Positions 1-9,319 of a DNA stretch of 64,000 bases are shown here, in pieces (position 1 is the stretch's first letter; each line of letters opens with the position of its first letter). Under the pieces are notes generated by a model. The model was not told the DNA's origin. It was given only the letters and a program-made list of their open reading frames with translations, and made no database searches. Made by a program: the position numbers and the translations under genes. This stretch comes from Bacillus sp. T33-2 (GTDB taxonomy: Bacteria; Bacillota; Bacilli; Bacillales; Cytobacillaceae). The stretch is from contig NZ_PGVB01000005.1 in assembly GCF_002860205.1 (NCBI RefSeq), positions 62,001 to 126,000 on the forward strand. Reading direction: 5' to 3'.

Positions 1-1265
1 ATCCCTTCACCCGGATCTGTACCTGATCCAAGTTCGTCGAGCAAAACAAGTGACCTGTCGTTTGTTTCTTTCAGGATTTCCCTGATATTGACGATCCTGG
101 AGCTGAATGTACTCAGGTTGTGTTCAATACTCTGGCCGTCCCCGATATCTACGAGCACTTTTTGGAACACGGCAATCGTACTCCCTGCGTCAACAGGAAT
201 ATGCAATCCGCATTGTGCCATGCTTGTCAGCAGGCCAACTGTCTTTATCGCAACCGTTTTGCCGCCCGTATTAGGCCCGGTTATGAGCAGAGCATGATAA
301 TCCCTGCCCATTTCAATGTTTAACGGGACGGCATGTTCCCCCAAAAGCGGGTGCCTGGCGTTTTTCAAATCAATATAATGCGCCTCATTCAGGTTAACCG
401 GCTGTCCGTTAATGGCGTTTGAATATTTTGCTTTGGAAAACAAAACATCATAATGCACCATCGTTTCAACCGCAAGGCGGATTTCCCTTTCCTTCTCCTC
501 TGCAAGGCCTGTCAGATAATACAGGACCTTCTCCACCTCCCGCTCCTCATCAGCAATGAGCCAGGCCATTTCCTCCTGGAACAAAGCGATTTCCTCTGGT
601 TCGATATAGCAGGTCGACCCTGATGCAGACATATCTAGCAAGGTCCCCTTGACTTTTGTTTTATATTCTTTTTTTACCGCAATCACGTATCTGCCATTGC
701 GCTGGCTTATGATTGACTCCTGCAGATACGGTTTTATTTTTGAGGATTTCAGCATTTGATTGAGTTTTTCCTTCAAACGTTCTTCCTGGATCGCTAGCTG
801 TTTCCTGATTTTAAGAAGGTCTTTTGTGGCATAATCGTCCACCCTGCCATTACGGATACATCGGACGATTTCAGATGCCAGGAAGGGCAGTTCCTCGATC
901 GATTCAACATATGAAGATACCCTCGGGGCATAGTACCCTTTGTCAGCCATGAACCTCCTGATTTTCATACAGCAGTCTAAAAATTCATTCAGGCTGCTGA
1001 GCTGTTCAAGCCTGAGCGGAACCCCCTTATGCAGGCTTTGTAAAAGTTTTTCAATTCCGCTGAGTCCATGTATCGGTACGCTTGAGCTTTTCCTCGTAAT
1101 CTGCACGGCTTCGGTCACTTCCTCCAGCCATAAGGTTATTTGTTTAATATTTAACGATGGTTTCATATCCAATACCTTTTCCTTGCCGGCATCAGTGATG
1201 GCATAATCTGCAACTGCTTCCAAAATCCTTTGGAATTCCAATGATTTCATTGTTTCATTATTCAT
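1..1265 (-). CDS. MutS2-family ATPase (paralogue type), 3' end outside window
   Basis: The open frame runs from an ATG at 1265 to the window edge, about 421 codons, so the C-terminus is not seen. The start has a GGGAGGT ribosome binding site. The N-terminal helical region resembles the MutS2 core and lever region. A Walker A motif (GPNTGGKT) sits near residue 330, and a Walker B/signature region (ST-FSS, then LLDELGSGTDP) lies near the edge. This order is typical of MutS2. MutS2 proteins act on branched DNA, and B. subtilis MutS2 is also reported to bind and split collided ribosomes. Whether this copy has the KOW and Smr C-terminal domains cannot be seen. The attenuator-like leader upstream is unusual for a repair gene and fits ribosome-linked function better. 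It is likely a second MutS2-type paralogue rather than the housekeeping copy, but this is inference. Confidence 0.85.
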   Translation of the reverse strand, partial: MNNETMKSLEFQRILEAVADYAITDAGKEKVLDMKPSLNIKQITLWLEEVTEAVQITRKSSSVPIHGLSGIEKLLQSLHKGVPLRLEQLSSLNEFLDCCMKIRRFMADKGYYAPRVSSYVESIEELPFLASEIVRCIRNGRVDDYATKDLLKIRKQLAIQEERLKEKLNQMLKSSKIKPYLQESIISQRNGRYVIAVKKEYKTKVKGTLLDMSASGSTCYIEPEEIALFQEEMAWLIADEEREVEKVLYYLTGLAEEKEREIRLAVETMVHYDVLFSKAKYSNAINGQPVNLNEAHYIDLKNARHPLLGEHAVPLNIEMGRDYHALLITGPNTGGKTVAIKTVGLLTSMAQCGLHIPVDAGSTIAVFQKVLVDIGDGQSIEHNLSTFSSRIVNIREILKETNDRSLVLLDELGSGTDPGEG

Positions 1266-1282
1266 CTTAATACCTCCCAATA

Positions 1283-1319
1283 AAATAAAAAAAGCCGCAA
1301 AGAACAATGTCTTTGCGGC
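1283..1319 (-). terminator. leader terminator T2
   Basis: A nine-base-pair GC-rich stem (1294-1302 with 1311-1319) is followed on the minus strand by a run of seven U and further AU-rich sequence. It ends about 18 nt before the gene start, so it can only serve to regulate the downstream gene. Confidence 0.8.
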
Positions 1320-1347
1320 TTACGGAAACAGTAAGGTTTCCTCCCCG

Positions 1348-1381
1348 AAAAAAAATAAAAAACTGCGCACAAAGTACACAG
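1348..1381 (-). terminator. leader terminator T1
   Basis: An eight-pair stem with two G-U pairs (1374-1381 with 1363-1370) and a three-base loop is followed on the minus strand by a 15-nt tract of U with a single A. It lies about 45 nt ahead of T2, so the leader carries two consecutive terminators. Confidence 0.6.
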
Positions 1382-1522
1382 CGGCATTCTTCGGGTATCG
1401 AGCATGCTTGACTATGATTATTGTTCTTAACATTCACTCCCGGGGCATACTTGAATAAACCTTACAAAAAAGGTTACCTTTTCCCATTCATCAGCTTTGG
1501 AGTGACCGTATTAAATTAACGG

Positions 1523-1546
1523 TTAGTTAAGAACGACACCTAACAT
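1523..1546 (-). CDS. putative leader peptide MLGVVLN
   Basis: ATG plus six sense codons and TAA, reading MLGVVLN. A perfect AAGGAGT Shine-Dalgarno at 1554-1560 is spaced seven bases from the ATG. The last three sense codons (GTT CTT AAC) are exactly complementary to 1423-1431 downstream, so a ribosome stalled on this ORF would control leader folding. Such short ORFs precede erm, cat and ABC-F genes. The peptide itself matches no leader I can recall. Confidence 0.6.
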   Translation of the reverse strand: MLGVVLN

Positions 1547-1587
1547 AAAACATACTCCTTTTATTAGAGCAATTTTCACACAATTTC

Positions 1588-1616
1588 ATAATAAGGCTGT
1601 CAATCAAAAAAGTCAA
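1588..1616 (-). promoter_or_regulatory. sigma-A type promoter of the MutS2-like leader
   Basis: On the minus strand, TTGACT (1611-1616), a 17-base spacer and TATTAT (1588-1593). Transcription would begin near 1581, about 20 nt before the leader peptide's ribosome binding site. Confidence 0.6.
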
Positions 1617-1643
1617 TGATTGACACGTACATTTATGCCACCT

Positions 1644-1866
1644 CTACAAACCTTGCACACCATATAAACCTGCGGAGGATGGCAGCACCAGTACAGTACA
1701 AGGACAAATGCGGCCAGGAAGATTAGCTCTTTCACCCTCATGCTCCACTATGCCGCTTGGCCTGTGGTCCGTTGATTTATAAAAGTCGATGTTGTCATAC
1801 TTTCCTGCCTTTACAAATTCTTCAACACTATATTGGTCATACCCATCTTCCTGATTTGTTAATTTA
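1644..1866 (-). pseudogene. open-frame fragment without a start, possible gene remnant
   Basis: About 70 open codons ending at TAG (1644-1646), with protein-like composition (many D, E, Y and K early, PCTVLVLPSS near the end) but no ATG, GTG or TTG with a ribosome binding site at its head. I do not recognise the family. It could be a decayed gene or chance. The rest of 1617-1989 shows only AT-rich sequence ahead of fnr. Confidence 0.2.
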
Positions 1867-1989
1867 ATTTATGGCTTGACTTTCAAATGAAAAAAATGTT
1901 CACATTTTCTCTATTGACCTAGTGTTTATAATTCTTTTAAATTTGAGTAAGACGCAACAGCCATCCCAACCATAAAAGGCGGGTATACA

Positions 1990-2691
1990 ATGGGACAACA
2001 AAAATATCAAAATGCCCTTTCATATGAACTTGGTGAATTATTGCGTACTTCTGAGCGAATCCTCAAGATAAAAAAAGGCACTTTTTTATTTCGCGAGGGG
2101 CATGCTGCCAAAGAAATGTATATTATCCTGTCCGGAAAAGTTCAAATTTCAAAAATGAACGCGGAGGGAAAAGAATTATACCTGCGGCTGTGCAAAGGAA
2201 ATGACATCGTTGGTGAACTTACCCTGTTCACGGTTGACCCAAGATATTTATTTAATGCAAGGGTAGTAGAAGACGGTGAAGCTGCGGCTATCAATATTGA
2301 TGACCTGGAACGGACGCTTTTCAATAACAGCCAGCTTGCATATGAGTTTTTAAAATGGATGAACGACCATATCAGAAAGACGATCACTAAATTCAGGGAT
2401 CTTGTCCTGAACGGGAAAAAAGGGGCCCTGTATTCGACGATCATCCGGCTTTGCAACAGCTACGGTATCATAAAGGAAAACGGTATTTTAATTAATGTTC
2501 CATTAACCAACCAGGACCTGGCGAACTATTGCGGCACCGCGAGGGAAAGTGTCAGCCGCATGCTTGGCGAACTGAGGGGTGAGGGAATCATTTCGGTCGA
2601 TCGAAAAAAAATAATTGTCCATAACATACAGCATTTAAAAAGAGAAAATTTCTGCGAAAACTGTCCAATCGAATTTTGTAACATAGAATGA
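1990..2691 (+). CDS. fnr: Crp/Fnr-family anaerobic regulator Fnr
   Basis: 233 residues. A cyclic-nucleotide-binding-like beta-roll spans roughly residues 15-130, followed by the dimer helix and a winged HTH containing CGTARESVSRMLGELR (about 176-191), the usual Fnr recognition helix region. The C-terminus carries C222, C225 and C230 in a C-x2-C-x4-C pattern, which is where Bacillus Fnr holds its oxygen-sensitive [4Fe-4S] cluster. E. coli FNR has its cysteines N-terminal instead. It is expected to activate anaerobic respiration and fermentation genes when oxygen is absent. The window holds plausible targets (pflBA, dmsAB). The binding site before the ATG is weak (AAAGGCGGG), and the gene stands alone with its own terminator. 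Confidence 0.9.
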   Translation: MGQQKYQNALSYELGELLRTSERILKIKKGTFLFREGHAAKEMYIILSGKVQISKMNAEGKELYLRLCKGNDIVGELTLFTVDPRYLFNARVVEDGEAAAINIDDLERTLFNNSQLAYEFLKWMNDHIRKTITKFRDLVLNGKKGALYSTIIRLCNSYGIIKENGILINVPLTNQDLANYCGTARESVSRMLGELRGEGIISVDRKKIIVHNIQHLKRENFCENCPIEFCNIE

Positions 2692-2696
2692 CACAT

Positions 2697-2723
2697 AAAA
2701 AGCCGTAATGAGTGCGGCTTTTT
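2697..2723 (+). terminator. terminator after fnr
   Basis: Short stem AGCCG/CGGCT flanked by A5 on the left and T5 on the right, so it could work in both directions. It begins six bases after the fnr stop. Confidence 0.6.
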
Positions 2724-2869
2724 ATCTGATAACCATAAGGCTGCCCCAGTTCTGCATTTTGACAGCCGTCACCAAAGATAAATAGGTTCATCATACAAAC
2801 CCGTTCACAAAATTTCCATATGATTATTGCCGGTTTTTCTTTATGTTATTAAATGGGGAGGGAAAATGG

Positions 2870-3469
2870 ATGAAAAAAATCTATATTATTTGTTCGGTTA
2901 TTGTTTTTATAGGGATCGCCTCAGGCATTTCCTACTTCCTCATCAGGGATGCAAACGCCCAGATCCCAGATGATATTGAGCTTGTAACAATGGATGAAGA
3001 AGTGTACTCTTTCGGGGATTCTGATAAAAAATTAAAGCTGGTGGAGTTCATTTACACACACTGCCCTGACATTTGCCCGACCACAACCCAGAAAATGAAC
3101 CTGCTGAGAAAAGATCTTGAAAAAGAAGGGGTATTCGGAAAAGAAATCGAGTTTTTAACGATTACGATTGATCCGTACCGGGACAGACCTGAAGTTTTAA
3201 AGGAATATGCTAAAACTTTTGACATTGAGAATGACGGAAACTGGACCTTATTGACCGGTGACCCTGAACAGCATAAGCAGGCTCAACAGAAAATAAAGGA
3301 AATAGCCGATACGTTCAAATTTCAATACCGTGATCCTGGAAACGGCTTCTATGTTCACTCAACCTTTACATTTTTAATTGACGAAAATAATAAATTCATT
3401 GAAAAGTTCCCCATGGGAGAAGAATTTAATGAAAAAGAGGTCTTCCAGACGATAGTGGACGAAATTTAA
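2870..3469 (+). CDS. SCO1/SenC family copper chaperone, membrane anchored
   Basis: 199 residues from the ATG at 2870, chosen over the upstream ATG at 2843 because GGGGAGGG sits seven bases before it and the product then begins with a normal signal anchor (hydrophobic about 4-25). The thioredoxin-like fold carries the copper-binding motif THCPDICP with C65 and C69, and a conserved histidine near 157 in YVHSTFTF. These three residues bind Cu in SCO proteins, which assemble the CuA centre of cytochrome c oxidase outside the membrane. B. subtilis YpmQ is the nearest analogue I recall. It is monocistronic, with a terminator ten bases downstream. Confidence 0.9.
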   Translation: MKKIYIICSVIVFIGIASGISYFLIRDANAQIPDDIELVTMDEEVYSFGDSDKKLKLVEFIYTHCPDICPTTTQKMNLLRKDLEKEGVFGKEIEFLTITIDPYRDRPEVLKEYAKTFDIENDGNWTLLTGDPEQHKQAQQKIKEIADTFKFQYRDPGNGFYVHSTFTFLIDENNKFIEKFPMGEEFNEKEVFQTIVDEI

Positions 3470-3478
3470 CAATACGAA

Positions 3479-3512
3479 AAAGCGGTGAGAGGAAACTCCC
3501 ACCGCTTTCATG
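3479..3512 (+). terminator. terminator after the SCO gene
   Basis: Stem AAAGCGGTG/ACCGCTTT around a short loop, with a weak T tract on the right. The same hairpin, read from the minus strand, also follows the convergent small gene at 3523-3660. Confidence 0.55.
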
Positions 3513-3522
3513 TTATTTTGGC

Positions 3523-3660
3523 CTAGTGTGAATTTACTGTGCTGGGATGCTTCTCGTTTTGCTGGAGTGAGAAAAATTGAGATTTCGGCTTCGTGAAACT
3601 GACTTTTATTCCTGATTCTTTCAAGCGGTTTACAAAATCAACCAGCTGTTGTTTCGCCAT
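3523..3660 (-). CDS. small basic protein, 45 aa, function unknown
   Basis: ATG at 3660 with AAAGGAGTT seven bases upstream, 45 codons to TAG. It begins MAKQQLVDFVNRLKESGIKV and is rich in K, Q and S. The good ribosome binding site, convergent terminator and compact start suggest a real gene. No domain or family was recognised and there is no membrane segment. Confidence 0.6.
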   Translation of the reverse strand: MAKQQLVDFVNRLKESGIKVSFTKPKSQFFSLQQNEKHPSTVNSH

Positions 3661-4137
3661 ATTCATAACTCCTTTACCGAACCTGTTTGTCTTTTATTTT
3701 ACATGAAAAATATGAAAAAAGTGTGAAAATCAACAAAAAAATGAATGGCGAATTTCGTGTAAGCGAAACCCAATGACCAGTGTGATTTGTTGTAGGTTCT
3801 TCTTAAACCTATTCCCATTTCGCAAAGCAGAGAAACTCATTTTTATTTGATATGTAATTTTTTTCGGTTAACCGGCTGAGCGGTACACGCAATTTGACCC
3901 TTTTGCAAAGTACTGTGCCAGTTTTTTAGACGGGATCCTTATTATAAGTATTCTCCCTTTGCATTTCCCCTTCCTTCAAAATTATTAATTTTGGAAAACA
4001 ATATTTTTTCATAAGTAAATTGAATTATTGCGGTTGTGAAAAAATCTGTGCTGGCATGGGACCCTTGAAAAGAATTCGCTCTATTATGGCAAACATGGTA
4101 TAATTTTTGGGATATTTATTAATGGAGGATGCTTTAA
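3661..4137. other. 477-nt intergenic region ahead of ykpA
   Basis: AT-rich, with no convincing gene. A TATAAT hexamer at about 4098-4103 lies some 35 bases before the ykpA start and is the likely -10 element, though no good -35 was found. The ribosome binding site of ykpA is GGAGG at about 4123. Confidence 0.4.
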
Positions 4138-5730
<1,593 letters not shown>

Positions 5731-5742
5731 AAAAAGTGCTAT

Positions 5743-5773
5743 CCCGGATTCCATTTGAAATCCGGGTTTTTTG
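5743..5773 (+). terminator. terminator after ykpA
   Basis: Stem CCCGGATT/AATCCGGG with a seven-to-eight-base loop and T6. Confidence 0.85.
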
Positions 5774-5779
5774 ATTTCA

Positions 5780-5911
5780 TCAGTGCCGTTTTTTCTTTTT
5801 ACGGGAGGAATCAAGGGCCGCATCCCCTGTTTCCCGGTCTGTCGTCCCCAGCCCTTCCACCTGCGGTGAACCAAGCCCTGCAGTGGATGGGTCCTGTTTT
5901 CGCTTAGCCAT
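5780..5911 (-). CDS. small YuzL-like protein, 43 aa
   Basis: ATG at 5911 with AGGGAGGTG seven bases upstream, TGA at 5780. The product begins [20 protein letters not shown] and ends in a basic KKK tail. It is hydrophilic and rich in G, S, T and K. The MAK-K-DPS-AG opening resembles the YuzL family of short Bacillus proteins of unknown role. That match is from memory and moderate. It is convergent with ykpA. Confidence 0.65.
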   Translation of the reverse strand: MAKRKQDPSTAGLGSPQVEGLGTTDRETGDAALDSSRKKKKRH

Positions 5912-6023
5912 TCATTCACCTCCCTGCCTGCTTTTTCTTGCTTATGTCCCCATTTATTCTTTCCAGTCAAGAATAAATTATCTCTTCAAAGGACAGCTTA
6001 CATTTATAGAGGAGGTGTTACAT

Positions 6024-6275
6024 ATGGCAAGAGTTGGAGTGGAGCATTCTCTTACTAATATTTCGGAGGCGCTTCGCGATAGAGGCTACGATATCGTTGA
6101 GCTGCGCCAGGAATCAGATGCAAGAGGCTGTGATGCATGTGTGATCAGCGGCCTTGATTCAGATGTCATGGGAATAGCGAACACGGTTACGCAAGGATCT
6201 GTAATTGAAGCTAACGGCCTCACAGCAGAAGAGGTATGCAGGCATGTCGAAGAAAGAACGAACCTCGCACGATGA
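6024..6275 (+). CDS. ykuS: YkuS-like UPF0180 protein
   Basis: 83 residues from the ATG at 6024, chosen because GAGGAGGTG lies just upstream. The longer upstream frame has no such signal. The sequence follows the UPF0180 pattern: MARVGVE at the start, [19 protein letters not shown] in the centre with a C-x2-C pair, and [10 protein letters not shown] at the end. Function is unknown, though the fold is predicted to be a small alpha/beta domain. It is followed at once by a terminator. Confidence 0.9.
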   Translation: MARVGVEHSLTNISEALRDRGYDIVELRQESDARGCDACVISGLDSDVMGIANTVTQGSVIEANGLTAEEVCRHVEERTNLAR

Positions 6276-6283
6276 TTGAGCAA

Positions 6284-6310
6284 AAAACTGCCGACAGGGC
6301 AGTTTTTTTG
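6284..6310 (+). terminator. terminator after ykuS
   Basis: AAACTGCC/GGGCAGTTT stem with a four-base loop and T7. Confidence 0.85.
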
Positions 6311-6421
6311 TTTCAATCGGGCAGCCTGCCACATCACATTCAAATATTTTTATAGAATCATCACGTGATAATTAGTTATAATCATATTATATGAATTTAG
6401 CGAAGTTTGCCGGGTGAGGTT

Positions 6422-7219
6422 ATGAAATTAATAAAGGCTGTGACAGCCGTTATGCTTTTGTTGTTGTTCACATCTTGCAATGCAGCGGATAATAAAAATG
6501 TTCCGTTAGCTGATCAGTTAAAGAAAACTCAAATTACCGTTTCTGCCGCGGCGAGCATGCAGGATGCCCTGAACGAAATAGCCAATCAGTTTGCTGAAGA
6601 GCACCCTGAAATTGATGTAGTATATAATTTTGGCGGCTCAGGTGCGCTGCAGCAGCAAATTGTTCACGGGGCCCCTGTGGATGTGTTCATATCAGCGGAT
6701 AAGCAAAAATTTATCGAATTAGTGGATGAACAACTTATTAAGGAAGACAACGCTGCACATCTCGCAGGAAATGAGCTGGTAATCGTTGTTAACAGTGCTG
6801 CGGGCATAAAGCTTAATGGTTTAGATGATCTTGCAAATGAGGATGTCATGAGGATAGGCATAGGAACCCCGGAAACCGTTCCCGCCGGAAAATACGCCAG
6901 GGAATCACTTGAAGCTGCCGGTTTATGGAATGAAATCAAAGGCAAGATGATACCGGCAAAGGATGTCAGACAGGTACTGACTTATGTAGAAACGCAAAGC
7001 GTTGATGCTGGCCTGGTATATAATACAGATGCATTGATGTCGGACAAGGTGAATATCGCCGTAACGGCTCCAAGCGGCACACATGAACCGATCGTGTATC
7101 CTGCAGGACTGCTTGAATCATCAAAGCACAAGGAACAATCAAGACTGTTTTTGCAATTTCTCCAAGGGCAAAAAGCACTCAAAATATTTCGTAAATACGG
7201 ATTTAAAGCATTGGACTGA
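6422..7219 (+). CDS. modA: molybdate ABC transporter, substrate-binding lipoprotein ModA
   Basis: 265 residues from the ATG at 6422 (GGGTGAGGTT before it). The lipobox LFTSC puts the lipidated cysteine at position 19. The mature part shows the ModA hallmarks: SAAASMQDALNEI, NFGGSGALQQQI, PVDVFISAD, GTPETVPAGKYA and the VYNTDA loop. It captures molybdate (or tungstate) outside the cell and passes it to ModB. modB begins five bases downstream. Molybdate supply would support the DmsA-type molybdoenzyme encoded at the end of this window. Confidence 0.92.
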   Translation: MKLIKAVTAVMLLLLFTSCNAADNKNVPLADQLKKTQITVSAAASMQDALNEIANQFAEEHPEIDVVYNFGGSGALQQQIVHGAPVDVFISADKQKFIELVDEQLIKEDNAAHLAGNELVIVVNSAAGIKLNGLDDLANEDVMRIGIGTPETVPAGKYARESLEAAGLWNEIKGKMIPAKDVRQVLTYVETQSVDAGLVYNTDALMSDKVNIAVTAPSGTHEPIVYPAGLLESSKHKEQSRLFLQFLQGQKALKIFRKYGFKALD

Positions 7220-7224
7220 TAATT

Positions 7225-7878
7225 ATGCATGTTGATTTTTGGACACCTGTCCAGCTTTCTTTGGAAGTGGCCGCTATTTCTGTATCAGTAGTTGCCATAC
7301 TGGGAATTATACTCGCCAGACTGATGGCCAGAGCCCGTTTTTTCGGTAAAACAGCGGTCGAGACCTTTTTGACACTGCCGCTTGTTTTGCCTCCGACTGT
7401 GGTTGGTTTCCTGTTGATTATCATATTTGGAATTAACAGCCCAATTGGGACATTCATCGAGATAACCTTTAACCATACCATAATGTTCACCTGGTGGGCA
7501 GCTGTCATTGCCTCAACGGTGGTGGCCTTCCCGCTTATGTACCAATCTGCCAAAACCGGTTTTCAGTCAATCGATCGAGGTATCGAGGAAGCTGCCCGAG
7601 TAGATGGTGCTGGTGAATTCAGGCTATTTTTCACTATCACCCTCCCGCTGTCGTTAAAATCAATCATTAACGGAGCCATTTTAAGCTTCGCCAGGGCTTT
7701 GGGCGAATTCGGGGCCACCCTTATGTTTGCAGGGAACCTTCCCGGTAAAACGCAGACAGCGCCAACAGCCATTTATATGGCGATTGAATCAGGAAATCTG
7801 GAAATTGCCTGGCTTTGGGTAATCGTCATGATCGGCATTTCATTTTTAATGCTGCTCGCCGCCTCGGTATTAAAATAA
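7225..7878 (+). CDS. modB: molybdate ABC transporter permease ModB
   Basis: 217 residues with about five to six membrane helices. The cytoplasmic EAA loop reads EEAARVDGAG at about 113-122, where the ATPase docks, and SFARALGEFGATLMFAGN is the typical ModB signature. It lies five bases after modA with no clear ribosome binding site of its own, which suggests coupling. No modC ATPase follows. Instead the stop codon lies at the edge of a 13-base tandem repeat and a strong terminator comes next. Either the ATPase is elsewhere or it was lost. The repeat may have trimmed the ModB C-terminus. Confidence 0.88.
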   Translation: MHVDFWTPVQLSLEVAAISVSVVAILGIILARLMARARFFGKTAVETFLTLPLVLPPTVVGFLLIIIFGINSPIGTFIEITFNHTIMFTWWAAVIASTVVAFPLMYQSAKTGFQSIDRGIEEAARVDGAGEFRLFFTITLPLSLKSIINGAILSFARALGEFGATLMFAGNLPGKTQTAPTAIYMAIESGNLEIAWLWVIVMIGISFLMLLAASVLK

Positions 7879-7993
7879 TTGGAAAAATGAATTGGAAAAA
7901 TGAATTGGAAAAACGAATTGGAAAAACGAATTGGAAAAACGAATTGGAAAAACGAATTGGAAAAACGAATTGGAAAAACGAATTGGAAAAAGC
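7877..7993. repeat. tandem repeat, nine copies of a 13-mer
   Basis: Unit AATTGGAAAAACG; copies 1-2 end in ATG, copies 3-8 are identical and copy 9 ends in AGC. The array starts inside the modB stop codon and runs into the terminator hairpin. Because 13 is not a multiple of three it reads as a 13-residue peptide repeat in other frames, which explains the spurious open frames here. Confidence 0.97.
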
Positions 7994-8016
7994 AGGTGGA
8001 TCACCACCTGCTTTTT
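7987..8016. terminator. bidirectional terminator between modB and the D,D-carboxypeptidase gene
   Basis: A5-GCAGGTGG-ATCA-CCACCTGC-T5, perfect stem. It overlaps both the last tandem repeat unit and the final codons of the minus-strand gene, whose TGA stop lies in the loop. Confidence 0.9.
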
Positions 8017-9164
8017 CGCCGTCTAAGGTTGGTATTCAGTTTCCATACGATTGCTGTCATACCCAGCAATATAATGCTTAAGAAAGAATTAAAGGAGAGC
8101 ATGTCATTTTTGTCCGTCTCCGCCTGACCCTTGTCTTTACTTGCTGCCGAATTTTGCTTAATTTGTTCAAGTTTAACGCTCTGGATAATCTCACCATTAC
8201 CGCTTCGAACTAATAACATTCCAGCTTCATTGACAGATTTTTCTCCATCTTGCAGCGGTTCTGTTATATAGATTTCTCTTGATATCTCGTAGGAGGCTTT
8301 TTCGTTTTTAAAGATTGCCCCCTTCTTCAAAGGAGTTGACCTATAATTCATAAAACCGAAATCCAGCATCTTGATCGTATCCGCATATATATCCCGCTTC
8401 AGTTCCGATTTAAGGGCTACGGCTGTCAACTTGATGTTGCCATTTTCCGCAGTAGTGGCAAGTGTCTGTTTCGACTGATCAACAAACCCTGTTTTACCGC
8501 CGGTTATACCTTGATAAGGAATTTCGCCCTTGAGGAGCCTGTGATGGCTGTGGACCGTCGTTTCCCATGACTCTCCCTTCCACGCCAGCTCCTTTGTCCC
8601 GAAAATTTCTTTAAAGTCGGAATTGCCCATTGCATGGTTCAAAACCAGGGCCAGATCTGTTGCGGTTGTGTAGTGGTTCTCATTGTACAATCCATGGGGA
8701 TTCTTAAAGTTGGTATTTTTTATGCCGATTTTTTTCCTTAAATAAACGTTTATCTGTTTTGAAAAGTTCTCGACTGAGCCGTCAAGATGTTCGGCTATGG
8801 CGACGGCTGCATCATTGCCTGAATTGATCAGCATGCCCTGGACCAGGTTTCTAAGTGGCACCTGTTCGCCTGCGTTTAAATAAACCCTTGTGCCCTCGAC
8901 ATTGACGGCATTTTCACTGACAGTGACAATTTCATTCAGGTCTCCATTTTCAATTGCATAAATGGCAGTGGCGATTTTGGTCAGGCTTGCCGGATACATC
9001 CTTAAATTTTCGTTTTTCCCAAATAACATTGCTCCTGATTGAGAATCTACCAGCGCTGCCGCTTCACTTGTTATGTCGGGACTGTTTGGTTGCTGGGCCC
9101 TTGCAGGCGTTGATACCTGTAAGCCCAGCATGATAAATAATGTCAAAATAATTATTTTTCTCAT
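8001..9164 (-). CDS. D-alanyl-D-alanine carboxypeptidase (DacF/DacA-like PBP)
   Basis: 387 residues from ATG 9164; an alternative ATG at 9173 has a poorer upstream signal. A signal peptide covers about residues 1-26. The serine peptidase motifs are in order: SLTK with nucleophile S60, SGN at 115-117 and KTG near residue 222. A PBP5-like C-terminal domain follows. The protein ends with a hydrophobic helix (SIILLGMTAIVW) and a basic tail, unlike the amphipathic anchor of PBP5, so it is probably a true membrane anchor. It trims the terminal D-Ala of peptidoglycan pentapeptides. DacF is spore-associated in B. subtilis, but the subtype here is not certain. Confidence 0.88.
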   Translation of the reverse strand: MRKIIILTLFIMLGLQVSTPARAQQPNSPDITSEAAALVDSQSGAMLFGKNENLRMYPASLTKIATAIYAIENGDLNEIVTVSENAVNVEGTRVYLNAGEQVPLRNLVQGMLINSGNDAAVAIAEHLDGSVENFSKQINVYLRKKIGIKNTNFKNPHGLYNENHYTTATDLALVLNHAMGNSDFKEIFGTKELAWKGESWETTVHSHHRLLKGEIPYQGITGGKTGFVDQSKQTLATTAENGNIKLTAVALKSELKRDIYADTIKMLDFGFMNYRSTPLKKGAIFKNEKASYEISREIYITEPLQDGEKSVNEAGMLLVRSGNGEIIQSVKLEQIKQNSAASKDKGQAETDKNDMLSFNSFLSIILLGMTAIVWKLNTNLRRRKSRW

Positions 9165-9319
9165 GGCACACATCCATCGTCTAGAATTCTTTTATGATTT
9201 TAGCAGATGTATGTCGTGTTTTCTGCACAATTCGACAAATGTTATGAAATTGAAAAAGAACATCCGAATATTTCCATGTAAAAAGACCTATGTCTATAGA
9301 CTCGATAAATAATCCTATT

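Larger units (their letters stand above)
1266..1587 (-). promoter_or_regulatory. attenuator-type leader of the MutS2-like gene
   Basis: About 315 nt of transcribed leader separate the promoter from the ATG. It holds, in order, a seven-residue peptide ORF with an ideal Shine-Dalgarno, several mutually exclusive complementary segments, two terminator hairpins with U-runs and then the gene's own binding site. Complementary pairs seen: 1526-1534 (last three sense codons of the peptide) with 1423-1431, nine bases; 1457-1465 with 1331-1339, nine bases; 1458-1463 with 1470-1475; and 1441-1445 with 1343-1347. This layout matches translation-dependent attenuators of ribosome-targeting antibiotic resistance genes. 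No riboswitch class was recognised. Confidence 0.7.

Noticed and set aside
1266-1560. T-box or known metabolite riboswitch before the MutS2-like gene
   Set aside because: No T-box sequence (GGTGG-ACCGCG type) or recognised aptamer core was found; the short ORF plus terminators fits translational attenuation better.
3720-3850. Minus-strand frame reading SHWSLGFAYTKFAIHF
   Set aside because: Short, lacking a ribosome binding site; possibly a dispersed intergenic sequence, but no second copy was seen in this window.
7877-7993. CRISPR array
   Set aside because: The units are 13 bases long and directly adjacent, with no spacers and no cas genes.
7815-8081. Open frames with repeated NWKNELEK peptide units
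   Set aside because: They arise from reading the 13-base tandem array in other frames, lack ribosome binding sites and overlap modB.
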